Shown piece after piece: positions 46,301-51,344 of a stretch of DNA of 64,000 nucleotides (position 1 is its first letter; the number at the start of each line of letters is the position of its first letter). The notes beneath the pieces were generated by a model. That model worked only from the letters and a program-made list of their open reading frames with translations. It was not told where the DNA came from and ran no database searches. The DNA is taken from contig CM037462.1 in assembly GCA_021014325.1 (NCBI GenBank), forward strand, positions 6,294,318 through 6,358,317. Reading direction: 5' to 3'. A program made the position numbers and the translations under genes. This stretch comes from Plazaster borealis (taxonomy: Eukaryota > Echinodermata > Asteroidea > Forcipulatida > Labidiasteridae).

Positions 46301-46852
46301 ACTGAAATATTTGAATCTGAAAAAGACTTCTGGCCAGAAGTCTTTTTCAGGCATCTGAAAGCACACAAATTTGTGCAACAAGGATGTTTTTTCTTTCATT
46401 ATTTTCTTGCAACTTCGATGACCAATTGAGCCCAAATTTTTACAGGTTTGTTATTGATGCATATGTTGGGATACACCAAGTGAGAATACTGGTCTTTGAA
46501 AATTACCAAACGTGTCCAGTGCCTTTAACCACCTATACGATGATGTTAGTTTCCATTTTCTATTCCCTGAAATTTGAGTAGCATCGCATAATTTGTTGCT
46601 GTTGTAAATGATTGAGTTACAAAAGAAGTAATATAGTAACCTTTGAGAAAGCTAGCATCAATACGTTTACTCCACTCTTGGCTGACTGACATAGCTACAT
46701 TACATCCTAACTGCTTCAATTTCAGCTGCACACCACATATTAGCAACAACAGTTTCCTCACACCCCTTCTCTGATGAGTGGAAGAGTCTCTGTGAAGTTT
46801 CCTGTATCTGACTGCAAGGTGTCTGTGAAGAAGCTTCCATGTCTTGATCAGT
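7190..46852 (-). CDS. CPLANE1: CPLANE1 (ciliogenesis and planar polarity effector 1), partial, 28 exons visible
   Basis: CPLANE1 organises the CPLANE complex that recruits intraflagellar-transport proteins to the basal body; human mutations cause Joubert and OFD VI syndromes. Exons, 5' to 3': 46852-46641, 45153-45003, 43321-43075, 41670-41508, 41096-40856, 40104-39899, 36410-36184, 31475-31308, 30877-30650, 30059-27952, 27394-27208, 26380-24969, 24222-23907, 23530-23410, 22867-22706, 22143-21983, 20892-20582, 19989-19836, 18256-18000, 17511-17356, 16806-16536, 15227-15169, 12978-12338, 11650-11492, 11115-10981, 10160-10026, 9414-9218, 7366-7190. All introns are GT-AG, and every exon phase matches the next, giving 8,962 nt in frame. 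Identification rests on remembered similarity to the human protein at several places (WxAEYALxLLLxGGLxPEAVWL-like, LPAPPFYCPQP, SSGSVMSNIDW near the C-terminus). The first exon enters in phase 2, so the protein is N-terminally incomplete. The visible part is roughly 500 residues longer than the matching human region, mainly in low-complexity segments. Confidence 0.92.
7526..8467. repeat. 7/14-bp C-rich minisatellite in the last CPLANE1 intron
   Basis: CCCACGGCCCACTA and variants (CCCACAG, CCCACGA) repeat for about 940 bp, with a CCC triplet every seven bases. On the minus (transcribed) strand this reads GGG every seven bases. All three plus frames stay open for hundreds of codons of Pro/Thr/His/Tyr, which are artefacts. 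The array ends about 750 bp from the penultimate exon's donor. Confidence 0.95.
9218..9414 (-). CDS. CPLANE1: CPLANE1 penultimate exon
   Basis: Acceptor TTTACATCAG, donor TATGAG|GTGAGT. It ends SSWNVSDDVKNILERRDSYE, corresponding to the human SPWTIPSEIHKILHESHNSL helix near the C-terminus. Confidence 0.9.
10026..11650 (-). CDS. CPLANE1: CPLANE1 exons 11650-11492, 11115-10981, 10160-10026
   Basis: Three consecutive phase 1-1 exons of basic, proline/serine-rich sequence. Two are exactly 135 bp. Recurrent SQRLSDMQQ, TFNDRRRQ and YVERLQRASLEA helices alternate with disordered stretches. Being symmetric, each could be skipped without breaking the frame. Confidence 0.82.
10510..10740 (+). mobile_element. 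tRNA-derived SINE
   Basis: A-box-like TGGCCAAGTAGTCAAGCG near 10,517 and a perfect B box GGTTCGAGTCC at 10,554-10,564 are followed by GTCGTTAAGCAAGACACTTT and a tail containing CACCTTGTAAACAGTTACAA, the layout of a Pol III-derived SINE head, core and tail. It lies antisense in a CPLANE1 intron. Confidence 0.8.
11988..12140 (+). mobile_element. Half copy of the AAGCCCGGTTCATACTTCC MITE
   Basis: It begins with AAGCCCGGTTCATACTTCC and shares TTTGACGTCA with the copy at 5,794, but no matching right terminus is found, so it is 3' truncated or recombined. The right boundary is approximate. Confidence 0.7.
12338..15227 (-). CDS. CPLANE1: CPLANE1 exons 15227-15169 and 12978-12338
   Basis: A 59-bp exon (basic, KEIRKLEGTRDKNRR) precedes a 641-bp exon that starts RVMKEETHGERVQLAKALMS (human: RISQAYSLMNELLSE) and continues as a basic, Ser/Thr-rich disordered region. 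The intervening 2.2-kb intron holds a CAGGCATG-terminus element and a hairpin repeat. Confidence 0.88.
13373..14415. mobile_element. 1.04-kb DNA element with CAGGCATGAGAA termini
   Basis: Left end CAGGCATGAGAATGGG, right end complement CAGGCATGAGAATTTCCC. The first 13 bases match between ends, and the first eight match the 2,628-3,077 element. It contains a GC-rich patch (GGGGGCCGAGGCCCCCGG region, about 13,480-13,510) and a C run at 14,308. A 114-codon frame at 13,783 has no recognised domain. Flanks do not show a clean 5-bp duplication. Confidence 0.72.
14588..14725. mobile_element. Hairpin-forming inverted repeat
   Basis: AATAACAGTGTGAGGAGCC at the left and GGCTCCTCGCACTGTTATT at the right are inverted repeats. 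A second nested pair GGCCGCTGTTAATGGA / TCCATTAACAGCGGCC surrounds a short loop. One arm carries an extra ~20 bases. Probably a palindromic MITE. Confidence 0.82.
16536..16806 (-). CDS. CPLANE1: CPLANE1 exon, basic coiled coil
   Basis: Acceptor CATTATTCAG, donor ACG|GTAAGA. The long charged helix contains ERRELREWATRKRAKNLEEY and ends EKMGSEHKPYQ, parallel to the human RRxEIQxWMxRKxxERMAEY...EKRxQEHxPF block. Confidence 0.92.
17356..18256 (-). CDS. CPLANE1: CPLANE1 exons 18256-18000 and 17511-17356
   Basis: The first is acidic and disordered. The second encodes LTLGLSGISGVSDIIAEVIA followed by a glutamine- and lysine-rich helix (STQQQKAAKNKLKKR), matching the human LTGLSDIADII...EQQA motif. 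Phase 2 links both. Confidence 0.88.
18290..19652. mobile_element. 1.36-kb TA-flanked element, terminus CCGTAATTTTCGGATTATAA
   Basis: The left end TA-CCGTAATTTTCGGATTATAA and right end TTATAATCCGAAAATTACGG-TA are perfect inverted repeats, each followed by GCGGTTTATNCGCC-type subterminal motifs. The TA target site suggests Tc1/mariner. The interior holds no recognisable transposase. It sits in the intron between CPLANE1 exons 19836 and 18256. Confidence 0.88.
19836..19989 (-). CDS. CPLANE1: CPLANE1 exon with RLAQMDQQLNAIEESAANI helix
   Basis: Acceptor TTGTTCCAG, donor AGCTTG|GTAAGA. It encodes SQRLAQMDQQLNAIEESAAN then IDQDFRNT, equivalent to the conserved human coiled-coil segment (RLxxMDxQLxAxQNIADxIExDF). 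A good family anchor in the C-terminal third. Confidence 0.9.
20230..20415 (+). repeat. Dispersed repeat, copy 1 of 2
   Basis: AAAAAAGTAGGA, AGGGCTGACCTACATG, TAGACTTTTCAGG and CGGAAATCAGAC occur in the same order and orientation here and at 30,175-30,350. Identity is high in blocks with small gaps. No termini or coding capacity are evident, so the type is unknown. Confidence 0.75.
20582..20892 (-). CDS. CPLANE1: CPLANE1 exon, proline/glutamine-rich then conserved block
   Basis: Acceptor TGTGTTACAG, donor GACAG|GTCAAA. The start FISVVDIELKDLPDIPLDVP is followed by a Pro/Gln/Thr stretch and NAELHYNALFLKDAHPKRTP, resembling the human ELHYxA segment. It ends in a charged helix (LRVLERRAKADR). 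Confidence 0.85.
21196..21388. mobile_element. ~190-bp MITE, terminus GGYCCCATTTCATAAAGC
   Basis: GGTCCCATTTCATAAAGC at the left is matched by GCTTTATGAAATTGGGCC at the right, with TTGCTGAGCA / TGCTAAGCA-type motifs inside each arm. It has the compact structure of a MITE and no coding capacity. Confidence 0.85.
21983..24222 (-). CDS. CPLANE1: CPLANE1 exons 24222-23907, 23530-23410, 22867-22706, 22143-21983
   Basis: Four short exons of low-complexity, acidic and serine-rich sequence joined by GT-AG introns with matching phases (2 in; 0, 1, 1, 0 out). None has a recognisable fold; they are included because of splice sites, phase continuity and open frame. The 3' end of the 23530-23410 exon has a diverged tandem copy, including its donor site, 53 bp downstream in the intron. 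Confidence 0.78.
22256..22400. mobile_element. Imperfect palindromic repeat, related to 30,480-30,580
   Basis: CTTCAAGTGCTTGGTTAAAA ... GATCCTGG ... TCTATTTTCC is mirrored by AAATAGAACGCTCC ... GTTTTAACCATAGCAC. One arm is also found at 30,480-30,580 (GGAAAATAGAATGCTCCAGG ... AGTTTTACACATAGCATTTG), which shows that it is a dispersed family. Confidence 0.72.
22440..22556. repeat. Short tandem repeat, ~23-bp unit x4
   Basis: TTGCTACGGGTATAGTACA and variants (TTGCTACAGG..., TTGCTATGGGTGTGG...) repeat four times head to tail. Confidence 0.88.
23290..23409 (-). repeat. Degenerate tandem copies of a CPLANE1 exon 3' end
   Basis: On the minus strand the exon ends GATATTGGGACTGC...AAACCAG|GTTAGTTAT. 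Fifty-three bases downstream in the intron GATATTGAGACCTG...AAACCAG|GTTAGTTAG recurs, and a further diverged partial copy (ACTGGGACTGGCTAACTAG) follows. The second copy keeps the splice donor. Confidence 0.8.
24969..26380 (-). CDS. CPLANE1: CPLANE1 1.4-kb exon, disordered with PLLHL/PLLQL motifs
   Basis: Acceptor ACTTTACAG, donor GAGCAG|GTACTT. It encodes about 470 residues rich in Ser, Pro, His, Asn and Gln. Near the end short repeats IPLLHMEP, MPLLQLQPGG and LQLLHVD occur; the human protein has comparable PLLHLQP-type motifs. Likely unstructured and fast-evolving, as in vertebrates. Confidence 0.88.
27208..27394 (-). CDS. CPLANE1: CPLANE1 exon
   Basis: Acceptor TTATTTCAG, donor GGAG|GTAAAA. 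It encodes a basic start (KQRATANWLVDTEKQ) and an amphipathic helix VKKLVREEFMRIMMEV. Phases 2 in and 0 out fit both neighbours. Confidence 0.82.
27621..27850 (+). mobile_element. tRNA-like SINE head enclosed by 37-bp terminal inverted repeats
   Basis: ACCCTAACACCGATGTATGT (extending 37 bp) at the left is perfectly or nearly perfectly inverted at the right (ACATACATCGGTGTTAGGGT). Between them is a tRNA-like region with A-box-like GTGGTCTAGTTGG and B box GGTTCTAATCC at 27,751-27,761, then CCTGTGGG / CCACAGG. A composite of MITE ends and a Pol III head, in a CPLANE1 intron. Confidence 0.82.
27952..30059 (-). CDS. CPLANE1: CPLANE1 2.1-kb exon: coiled coil, poly-Q and charged linker
   Basis: Acceptor ATAGCCTCAG, donor TATGG|GTAGGT; 2,108 bp. 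The N-terminal part is helical and basic (MLEEKFQRLIEKLKRKSELS), followed by a run of ten glutamines (codons around 29,527-29,556), a folded-looking segment (FLETFFLVAFGKIVQ; LQWFGRWSERQLTIH; VLNSLWLVRHIYNVDLF) resembling the human LLRW/VIRxK region, then about 300 residues of Lys/Arg/Glu/Ser-rich disordered linker and a Ser/Asp-rich end. An open frame runs a few bases past the donor to a TAG, which makes it look like a complete gene when read alone. Confidence 0.9.
30175..30350 (+). repeat. Dispersed repeat, copy 2 of 2
   Basis: Counterpart of 20,230-20,415, sharing AAAAAAGTAGGA, AAGGGCTGACCTACATG, TAGACTTTTCAGGAT and CGGAAATCAGAC in order. It is followed within 150 bp by the repeat at 30,480. 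Confidence 0.75.
30480..30580. repeat. Single-arm copy of the 22,256 palindrome
   Basis: GGAAAATAGAATGCTCCAGGATCACCTC... and AGTTTTACACATAGCATTTGAAG match one arm of the palindromic repeat at 22,256-22,400. The second arm is absent. Confidence 0.65.
30650..31475 (-). CDS. CPLANE1: CPLANE1 exons 31475-31308 and 30877-30650
   Basis: Two phase-0 exons. The first gives CSLPCARWYVQQLDML, like human CSFPAAQWYILQLKRA. The second gives LQIFRDLCTLVWMLHARDKL, like human KDLCALCCMLHVRERL, followed by AVRKYQACRE. Both continue the helical part of the protein without a gap. Confidence 0.88.
31552..31617. repeat. 23-bp tandem repeat, left block
   Basis: AAGTTACATGTATCTTGAAT plus GTTAC repeats nearly three times. 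The same unit resumes at 33,765-33,890, on the far side of the LINE. Confidence 0.85.
31692..31880. mobile_element. 189-bp palindromic MITE with telomeric-repeat core and 8-bp TSD
   Basis: AATTAAAC flanks both sides (31,684-31,691 and 31,881-31,888), and removing the insert restores continuity of the LINE frame. Arms are built from CCTATRTTCCGACACC units in inverted orientation. The centre (31,766-31,804) is AGGGTT repeated five to six times. The 8-bp duplication suggests hAT-like insertion. Confidence 0.85.
31885..33669 (+). pseudogene. LINE ORF2 remnant: reverse transcriptase
   Basis: An uninterrupted frame of about 590 codons. Before the RT comes NGKKHFWSFIRARR, typical of the LINE pre-RT linker. 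RT motifs in order: GKAVGPDLVSVDMLKLCPE, NNYRPIALTSIISKLLE, QHGFRPGLSCDTLL, SLDYSRAFDSLCH, GIPQGSVLGPRLF and the active-site FADDT. The C-terminal part has the usual YCSPIW, KIQQTATR and FPTKWSALPNDV motifs. It reads through without stops, so the insertion is fairly young, but without an endonuclease it cannot be autonomous. In-frame TAA at 31,876-31,878 belongs to the nested MITE. Confidence 0.93.
33765..33890. repeat. 23-bp tandem repeat, right block
   Basis: Five or so units of ACAAGTTACATGTATCTTGA with AT or GTT linkers follow directly on the LINE 3' end. Confidence 0.85.
35232..35415. repeat. ~58-bp tandem repeat, three copies
   Basis: GAAAATTGCATTTCTGACCC ... AAGACCTTACATTCTCATAA GGTAAGACA occurs three times consecutively with few differences. 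Confidence 0.92.
36184..36410 (-). CDS. CPLANE1: CPLANE1 exon with LPAPPFYCPQP block
   Basis: Acceptor AATGTTCAG, donor CTAAG|GTAGAT. It encodes SAATIADLDPTPWLLSNLMD and then LVPEEFYLPAPPFYCPQPDY. The human protein has LVPDGLYLPAPPLYCPQP at this point, a very specific match. Confidence 0.92.
37392..37990. mobile_element. 599-bp AGAGAGGTTTCGCA MITE, copy 1
   Basis: The left end AGAGAGGTTTCGCAAGCGTA and right end complement AGAGAGGTTTCGCAGGGCTA are inverted. Subterminal GATACAGATACAGATACG and TATCCGTATCCGTATG tracts also pair. The target duplication is AAT, which fits insertion into GAATG of the surrounding minisatellite. No transposase is encoded. Confidence 0.9.
38268..38866. mobile_element. 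599-bp AGAGAGGTTTCGCA MITE, copy 2
   Basis: It is nearly identical to copy 1 and displaced by exactly 876 bp at both ends. The minisatellite variants flanking it on the right (GAACGAGTGTCTACCAACAC, GATATTCACTG) are the same as those flanking copy 1, so it arose by duplication of the block, not by a second insertion. Confidence 0.92.
39899..40104 (-). CDS. CPLANE1: CPLANE1 exon, serine-rich linker
   Basis: Acceptor TACTTTGCAG, donor AATGT|GTAAGT. The product has a short hydrophobic segment (TPLVIVKEGISVILQTP) and a basic serine-rich tail (RRSSSM). The donor abuts the 33-35-bp minisatellite that fills the next intron, so array expansion comes within about 10 bases of this splice site. Confidence 0.8.
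40190..40325 (-). mobile_element. tRNA-derived SINE fragment (minus)
   Basis: Read on the minus strand: GGTAGTCTAGTGGTTAGGTC (A-box region), then GGTTCATGTCC at 40,263-40,253 as B box. Anticodon-arm pairing is not convincing, so this is a tRNA-derived repeat and not a functional tRNA. Confidence 0.65.
40856..41096 (-). CDS. CPLANE1: CPLANE1 exon with conserved LLPEAVWL block
   Basis: Acceptor TTTGTTTCAG, donor CAAG|GTTAGC. It encodes SDIWTADTAMSLLLVCGLLP then EAVWLVRELRDWKSALMLSV, aligning with the human SSVWTVEYALDLLLLGGLVPEAVWL... block immediately downstream of the previous exon. Exon order and content agree with the family. Confidence 0.92.
41508..41670 (-). CDS. CPLANE1: CPLANE1 exon with conserved LARFMALYFTN block
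   Basis: Acceptor ATTACCTAG, donor AATG|GTATGT. It encodes VQTLARFMALYFTNHFLFVY followed by a proline-rich PPLHLP. The human protein has VQSMARFMAAYFTNQQLFIL at the same place (recalled, not searched). One of the strongest anchors for the identification. The frame is not the longest open frame here, so the exon is easy to miss. Confidence 0.9.
42480..42660 (+). pseudogene. LINE ORF2 C-terminal fragment
   Basis: A short frame reads KARTTLFIKTVRHQGPLLWN followed by QLTPIP, the conserved C-terminal signature of Jockey/CR1-type ORF2 (RxxLFxxSVRxQGPxLWNxL). No RT core accompanies it. A decayed 3' fragment. Confidence 0.7.
43075..43321 (-). CDS. CPLANE1: CPLANE1 exon
   Basis: Acceptor TTCTCTGCAG, donor CAG|GTAGGT. 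The product includes LLAILYTYLEQYNLVSAVRL, the helix-turn-helix equivalent of the human LSLLYCHLYRYDLNDAQSL region, then a lysine/glutamate-rich linker ending NAEEKQ. Confidence 0.85.
45003..45153 (-). CDS. CPLANE1: CPLANE1 exon, helical repeat
   Basis: Acceptor GCTACAG, donor CAA|GTAAGT. It encodes GCEYYLQGYTQEAITCWYMV, matching the human GEEHFLLGAYKKSVELWKRA-type helix pair that follows directly on the preceding exon. Phase 1 in, phase 2 out. Confidence 0.85.
45790..45993. mobile_element. ~204-bp MITE, terminus ACCAGAGCCA
   Basis: ACCAGAGCCA..TTGGGAGGGTTGC at the left pairs with GCAACTCTCCCAATGGCTCTGGT at the right apart from a three-base loop. The interior is GC-richer than the surroundings. 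No coding capacity. Confidence 0.85.
46131..46528. mobile_element. TTAA-flanked MITE, terminus AGGCACTG (copy A)
   Basis: TTAA precedes AGGCACTG at the left and follows CAGTGCCT at the right. The internal landmarks TTGGTAATTAC, CTTGGTAACGAGCAA, GAGAGCTGTTGAT and TTTCTCACTGAAATATT are shared with the copies at 53,926 and 54,596 and, more distantly, 48,946. TTAA targets suggest Kolobok or piggyBac mobilisation. Confidence 0.9.
46641..46852 (-). CDS. CPLANE1: CPLANE1 first visible exon
   Basis: Acceptor CCCTGCAG, donor AAAG|GTTACT. The helical stretch LIKTWKLLHRHLAVRYRKLH continues into QLKLKQLGCNVAMSV. This corresponds, as I remember it, to the human segment starting LQILWKVLYKKALWY near residue 770-800. 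It begins with one base completing an upstream codon, so at least one further coding exon lies upstream; none is recognisable up to 64,000. Confidence 0.82.
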
Positions 46853-47440
46853 CTGCAGGGGACAAATAATAGTCAATCAAATAAATGAAAACCTAAGATA
46901 TTGATATTAAATGATAGCATGTAACTATTGCATTTTAAATTCCATTATCAGAATAAACTTACAGAAAAACATGACTTACATGATTTGGGGTATGCGATTT
47001 CAAGTACATTTCATTGGTTCTTAGATATGTGTACTATTGCATTAAATGCTTGTTAGTGTATATATTATTCTTATTTCTTAAAAGTAAGTGGATGGTAACT
47101 GATATCTGATTCTGAATATCAATTTATTCCTATGTAAATATTGTTCTGCCATTAATCAATAAGTATCCATCATTGTGTCATTTTCCTTGACATGAAACAC
47201 ACTTTTATTGTTGTTTGCATTTTTGAAAAGATTTTCAAAAGAGAACCCTACTTAAAAAAAGAATATTAGTTGTCCATACATTCATCAATTTACACATTAT
47301 TCAAAAGGAATAATCCATCAGGGAAACTGACTGGGTAGGCCTACATTTTAATTAATTAGGGATCACACCAAGTTTACGATACAAACTGGGAAGCAGCATG
47401 AGAGTTAAACGGCAGATACAGGTTGAATGGCTTCAGACTG

Positions 47441-47464
47441 GCACCCCCCCCCCCCCCCCCCCCC
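47441..47464. repeat. Poly-C tract (more than 20 C)
   Basis: A homopolymer of over 20 cytosines. Other G/C runs occur at 14,308, 52,473, 54,771, 55,301 and 63,491. Lengths are likely uncertain in the assembly. Confidence 0.95.
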
Positions 47465-47497
47465 GAAACAAAGCAAAATAGGGAGATTGTCAACATA

Positions 47498-47566
47498 GGG
47501 CTAGATGGCTCAGTTAGTATTCGCGGGCACGTTAATCTGGAGGTCACAGGTTCACTAAAAAAAATC
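47498..47566 (+). mobile_element. tRNA-derived SINE head
   Basis: GGGCTAGATGGCTCAGTTAG is an A-box region and AGGTCACAGGTTCACT a degenerate B box at tRNA-like spacing, followed directly by an A-rich stretch. It lacks a proper anticodon stem and acceptor pairing, so it is a SINE remnant and not a tRNA gene. Confidence 0.68.
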
Positions 47567-47837
47567 TCTGTTCAAACAAACCTTAATATTCAAAAGGATA
47601 AGAATCTTTGACAACAAAACTCATAAGTATACTTTCATTTTCAACTTTTTTGTAACAAAACAAATAGTTTCAGGGCACAGATATAACAATTAAGATATAA
47701 CAGATATAACTTTAACAAGATAAAGTTTAGTCTGATACTAAAACTTTGAATGAGGGAACCACCGTTCTTGTGACTTATCAACATGATGCTATGTGTAATT
47801 AAGGTTCATATGACATCATAAATATTCATGAACACTA

Positions 47838-48542
47838 TAGACTGTGCAAGTCTCGTGCGTATCGGAACGAGAAAACACTTCAAACGAAGAACATTTTTTC
47901 TCTGAAATCAAATCTTTGTTTGAAATTATATTCAATGATAAAATCTAAACAACAAAAATACTCATTACATGTTGATAAAATCAGTTTTAATTTTTATAAT
48001 AAATACCAAAATAATGTGTTAATTATTATTGAAGCAAAATTAAAACTCTGGGACAAGGATGCTTATTTGATCTTAACTTTTCAGAAACCACGTACGTGGA
48101 TTCGCGATGGTCACATGGGCATAAAATTAACGCTTGACGCAGTTCATAGAGAACGCTGACGCCTCAACAACCCTAGACTGCTATGGAAAGGCTTCGCGTT
48201 GCAATTACAGCATCTGGCGATTATCATCGCGCATCCAAAACATGCGTTTACATAAGTTTTGTGATCAGAGATGAGCACAAAATTCTTAATTTTTTGCAGC
48301 AACCGGAAGCTGAGGTCAAGTTTAATTCTCGGATTTTCTTCATTATATTGTTGAATTGATTTTACTTTCCAATTTTTTATCACTAAGTATTAGATTCCCA
48401 ACAACATATTAATTTTTCTTGGTCATAAACCACGTTAAACTTAAATAATTGACAAAACAAAATCTTGCCCACGTTAATCTCCATATGGTTGGGACCACAA
48501 TGGTCCCGAAAGTTCAAATATGCGCGAGACTTGCACAGTCTA
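47838..48542 (-). mobile_element. TA-flanked MITE, copy 2 (terminus GACTGTGCAAGTCTCG)
   Basis: Ends TA-GACTGTGCAAGTCTCG and GCGCGAGACTTGCACAGTC-TA. The interior matches 800-1,482 in reverse orientation, for example CCATATGGTTGGGA and TTTTGTGATCAGAGATGAGC. No transposase. Confidence 0.88.
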
Positions 48543-48945
48543 TTATGCAAATGTTTGGTTTCATCAAGCCTCTCAGAGTTCCTGTCATTTTTGGTCATGT
48601 CATTGGGTTGGTTCTAGGTGGTTGGTGACTATACACTTCCTACCAGATCCCATGTACATGTACATGTTTGGTCTGAACAAGATCCACCATGGATTAAAAA
48701 ACTAAAACACATTTCTCACAACAAAATAACAGCACATCTTTTAATTTTTCAAACTTTTTACCAAGTAAACTAAACCCTTTAATTATGTTCTATTTTGTCT
48801 ATTTCCTTTCACATTGAAGATTTTATTTATCCCTAAATTAGTATTGTTAGAGAAACTTTATTATCAGAATTATCTTAAATCAATGTTTTCTGTAGTTGCT
48901 CATTTTACCAAAATCCCCCAACACATACTCTAGGCTCCCATTTCC

Positions 48946-49290
48946 TTAAGGGCAGGGTATACCTTTGGTAATTACTCCAAAAATGAATGACCATCAAAAC
49001 TTACTTGGTAAGAAGCACTGCAGCTGTTGATAATACATTTTGAGAAATGATTCCCTTCTAAGGAATGTGGTTTAAGAGAAAGGGATTCAAAAACATTTCA
49101 ATCTGAGAAACGTTTCTGCATGGAACGTTTCTCAGATTGTGTATTCCAATACAAATTATTCTTCCTGCGTGGACATAACTGCTACCACCTTTTTAAATGA
49201 AATTTTCACAGGTTATTTGTATCGTATATATCTACATAGGATTAAAACAATTGAACGGTTGTAAAAACCAAATGTATACTTTGCCTTTAT
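48946..49290. mobile_element. TTAA-type MITE, diverged relative (copy D)
   Basis: The left end TTAAGGGCAGGGTATACCTT and right end AAATGTATACTTTGCCTTTA are imperfect inverted repeats. The internal TTGGTAATTAC, CTTACTTGGTAAGAAGCA, CAGCTGTTGATAAT and TTTCACAGGTTA place it near the AGGCACTG family. The interior hairpin GAGAAACGTTTC repeats. Confidence 0.78.
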
Positions 49291-49485
49291 TTCTTCATGA
49301 TAAAAACAAATTCAGAAAAGCGAAGGAAGATTTGAATTTTTTAAAAAGGGATCAGCATGGGCAATAGAAACATAACTTATTTCTTTCATTCACACTTCCT
49401 TGCAAAGAGGCAGGTGGGACAATGACTCTATTATTTGTTATCATGATGGTCATCAACTTCCAGCTGAGAATAATGGTTGTATAAG

Positions 49486-49743
49486 TCAGCCTACTTCAAT
49501 CTGGTGTTGTTGTATGGTTGTACTGACTATGTGTAGTGACATCACAGGATACTGTCCACCAATCACAAGCGAGTAATCAAAGTTACCTAGCCCACAGCGA
49601 TTTACTTGTTTATGGTTTAACCAACCATCACACCTCCAACAGCAGTTATAGCCAACTCTGTATTTCAGATGAGCAACATCATGTATTGTATTCAAAGTCA
49701 TATTGACAATATACAATACAGTCTTCTGAATCAAGGCATCTAC
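49486..49743 (-). other. Unassigned 82-codon open frame preceded by an acceptor
   Basis: After TAAACTCTGTAG an open frame reads DALIQKTVLYIVNMTLNTIH, with CCWRCDGWLNHKQVNRCGLG further on, ending at a TGA. Cysteine, tryptophan and glycine content looks protein-like, but I recognise no domain, and it does not match what I remember of CPLANE1. It could be an exon of an unknown gene, part of an unclassified repeat, or chance. Confidence 0.25.
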
Positions 49744-51146
49744 AGAGTTTACTTTGGCTCTAATACTACCTTCATGAATACAGAAAGTTTTGAACTGATA
49801 AATATTTGTCCATCGTAAACTTGATAGTGTTCGATCAATTCTGCAAAGTGATCTACTGGCAAAGGCCTGTGTTTACAGAATTGATAGCAGCATCCAGACC
49901 AAAGTGCAGATTAAGGAGTGACCACTGACCAGTGAAATACAACAAAGGATTAACTGTGATGTCATAGGAGTTGTGTTTAAATGTGAATAGAATGCTTGGT
50001 GTTTATTCAGGAGTCACCACTCTTGAGCATTGTTATAATATTGACAATACCAGTCTGCATAAAGTGCATGCACTGTATAAGGAACCAGAGATCTAAGAAT
50101 TGACTTAGAAGTACATGTGTGTAGATGCAGGTACAGTGTCTTTAGCTTCATGCACGTTGTTATTCTGGAAATTCGTTATTCTTCTACTTGTTGAAGTCAC
50201 CACTTATTTCACCAAACTAACCTGCAAGTTCAGCTACAACTCCAAATTCCATCAGAGGTAAGTTTTTTGGGGGGTATTTAAATGATTTCGGGTTAATTTG
50301 TTGTCCTCATGCACAAGTCAGCACATACTTTTGACATCTTGTAGTTGTACCAAAATTGTCAACTCGTGCGAACAACATTTTTTGCTTCAGTCAAGTTTTA
50401 TCAATAAGAATTTCCAGTGAAATATCATTGACATTGAGATAATTTTGAAATTGTGAATTATTATTTATGTTGTTTGGTTCTTTCCATGCGCCAGGAGGTT
50501 AGATAAATGTAGTTTGGGATTCTGAACTTTACGCTCTTTCCAAAACTGACTCAATTGATGTATTAACTGTATCCTATATTACTACATATTGGATTTGTTA
50601 TTTCTTAGGACCAACCTCTGTTAACATGCAATTGCACTTCGCATTTATGCTAAAAATAGAGGTTCCAAAATAGAAGCTCATTACCCGGACCTCAGACAAC
50701 GTGTCAAATAACACTAAACACACACATTCTATTGTTTACATCCCTGTGGAGACATCTTTTGTTCTTTCCTTTGTCCCTGTAGTTAAGAACCTCCCATAGA
50801 CTTTGTACACAGAATTCCTTGTGGAGCACCCAAGTCTTTAGAATTCCCCTATGGAGACCTTTTGTTTTCCCTTTTCTGTTTTGTTCTCGGTCTCAATAAG
50901 GTAGTGAATATGAAGGCACATGCAGGTGTATGTATGTACATGGTACGTCCAAGCTTTATGTTTTCTCATCTGCACTGACTGAACTACTGTGGTCAGAAAC
51001 AGGTCAACTCGTACCCAAGTCAACTCGTACCCAAGTCAACTCGTACCCTGTAACTTATAAATAATGTCATTAAAACAGTTTTATAAATATAATCTCCATT
51101 TTTAACAAAACAAGTTTGCTTTGGTTTTAATTTAATAATGGTTTAT
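49744..51146. other. Non-coding stretch left of the 5.8-kb element
   Basis: No gene seen. At 51,001-51,055 three units of TCAACTCGTACCCAAG appear, an inverted-orientation relative of the 16-bp minisatellite at 58 kb. Confidence 0.5.
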
Positions 51147-51344
51147 AGAGAGGTTGCGTGACCCCGCAAAAAGTTCGTTGAGGGCGCCGTCGGCCATGTT
51201 GAGTACTACTTCGGTTGCTAACGCGTCGTCTGCTCCAGCAGCCGACGCGCGTTTTTTGCAACCGAGAAGGCTTTTTCGACATACAAATTTGGTGAAGGTT
51301 TTCCTGCAGTGTTTTATTTAGTCTGTTAATTAAATAATAGCACA

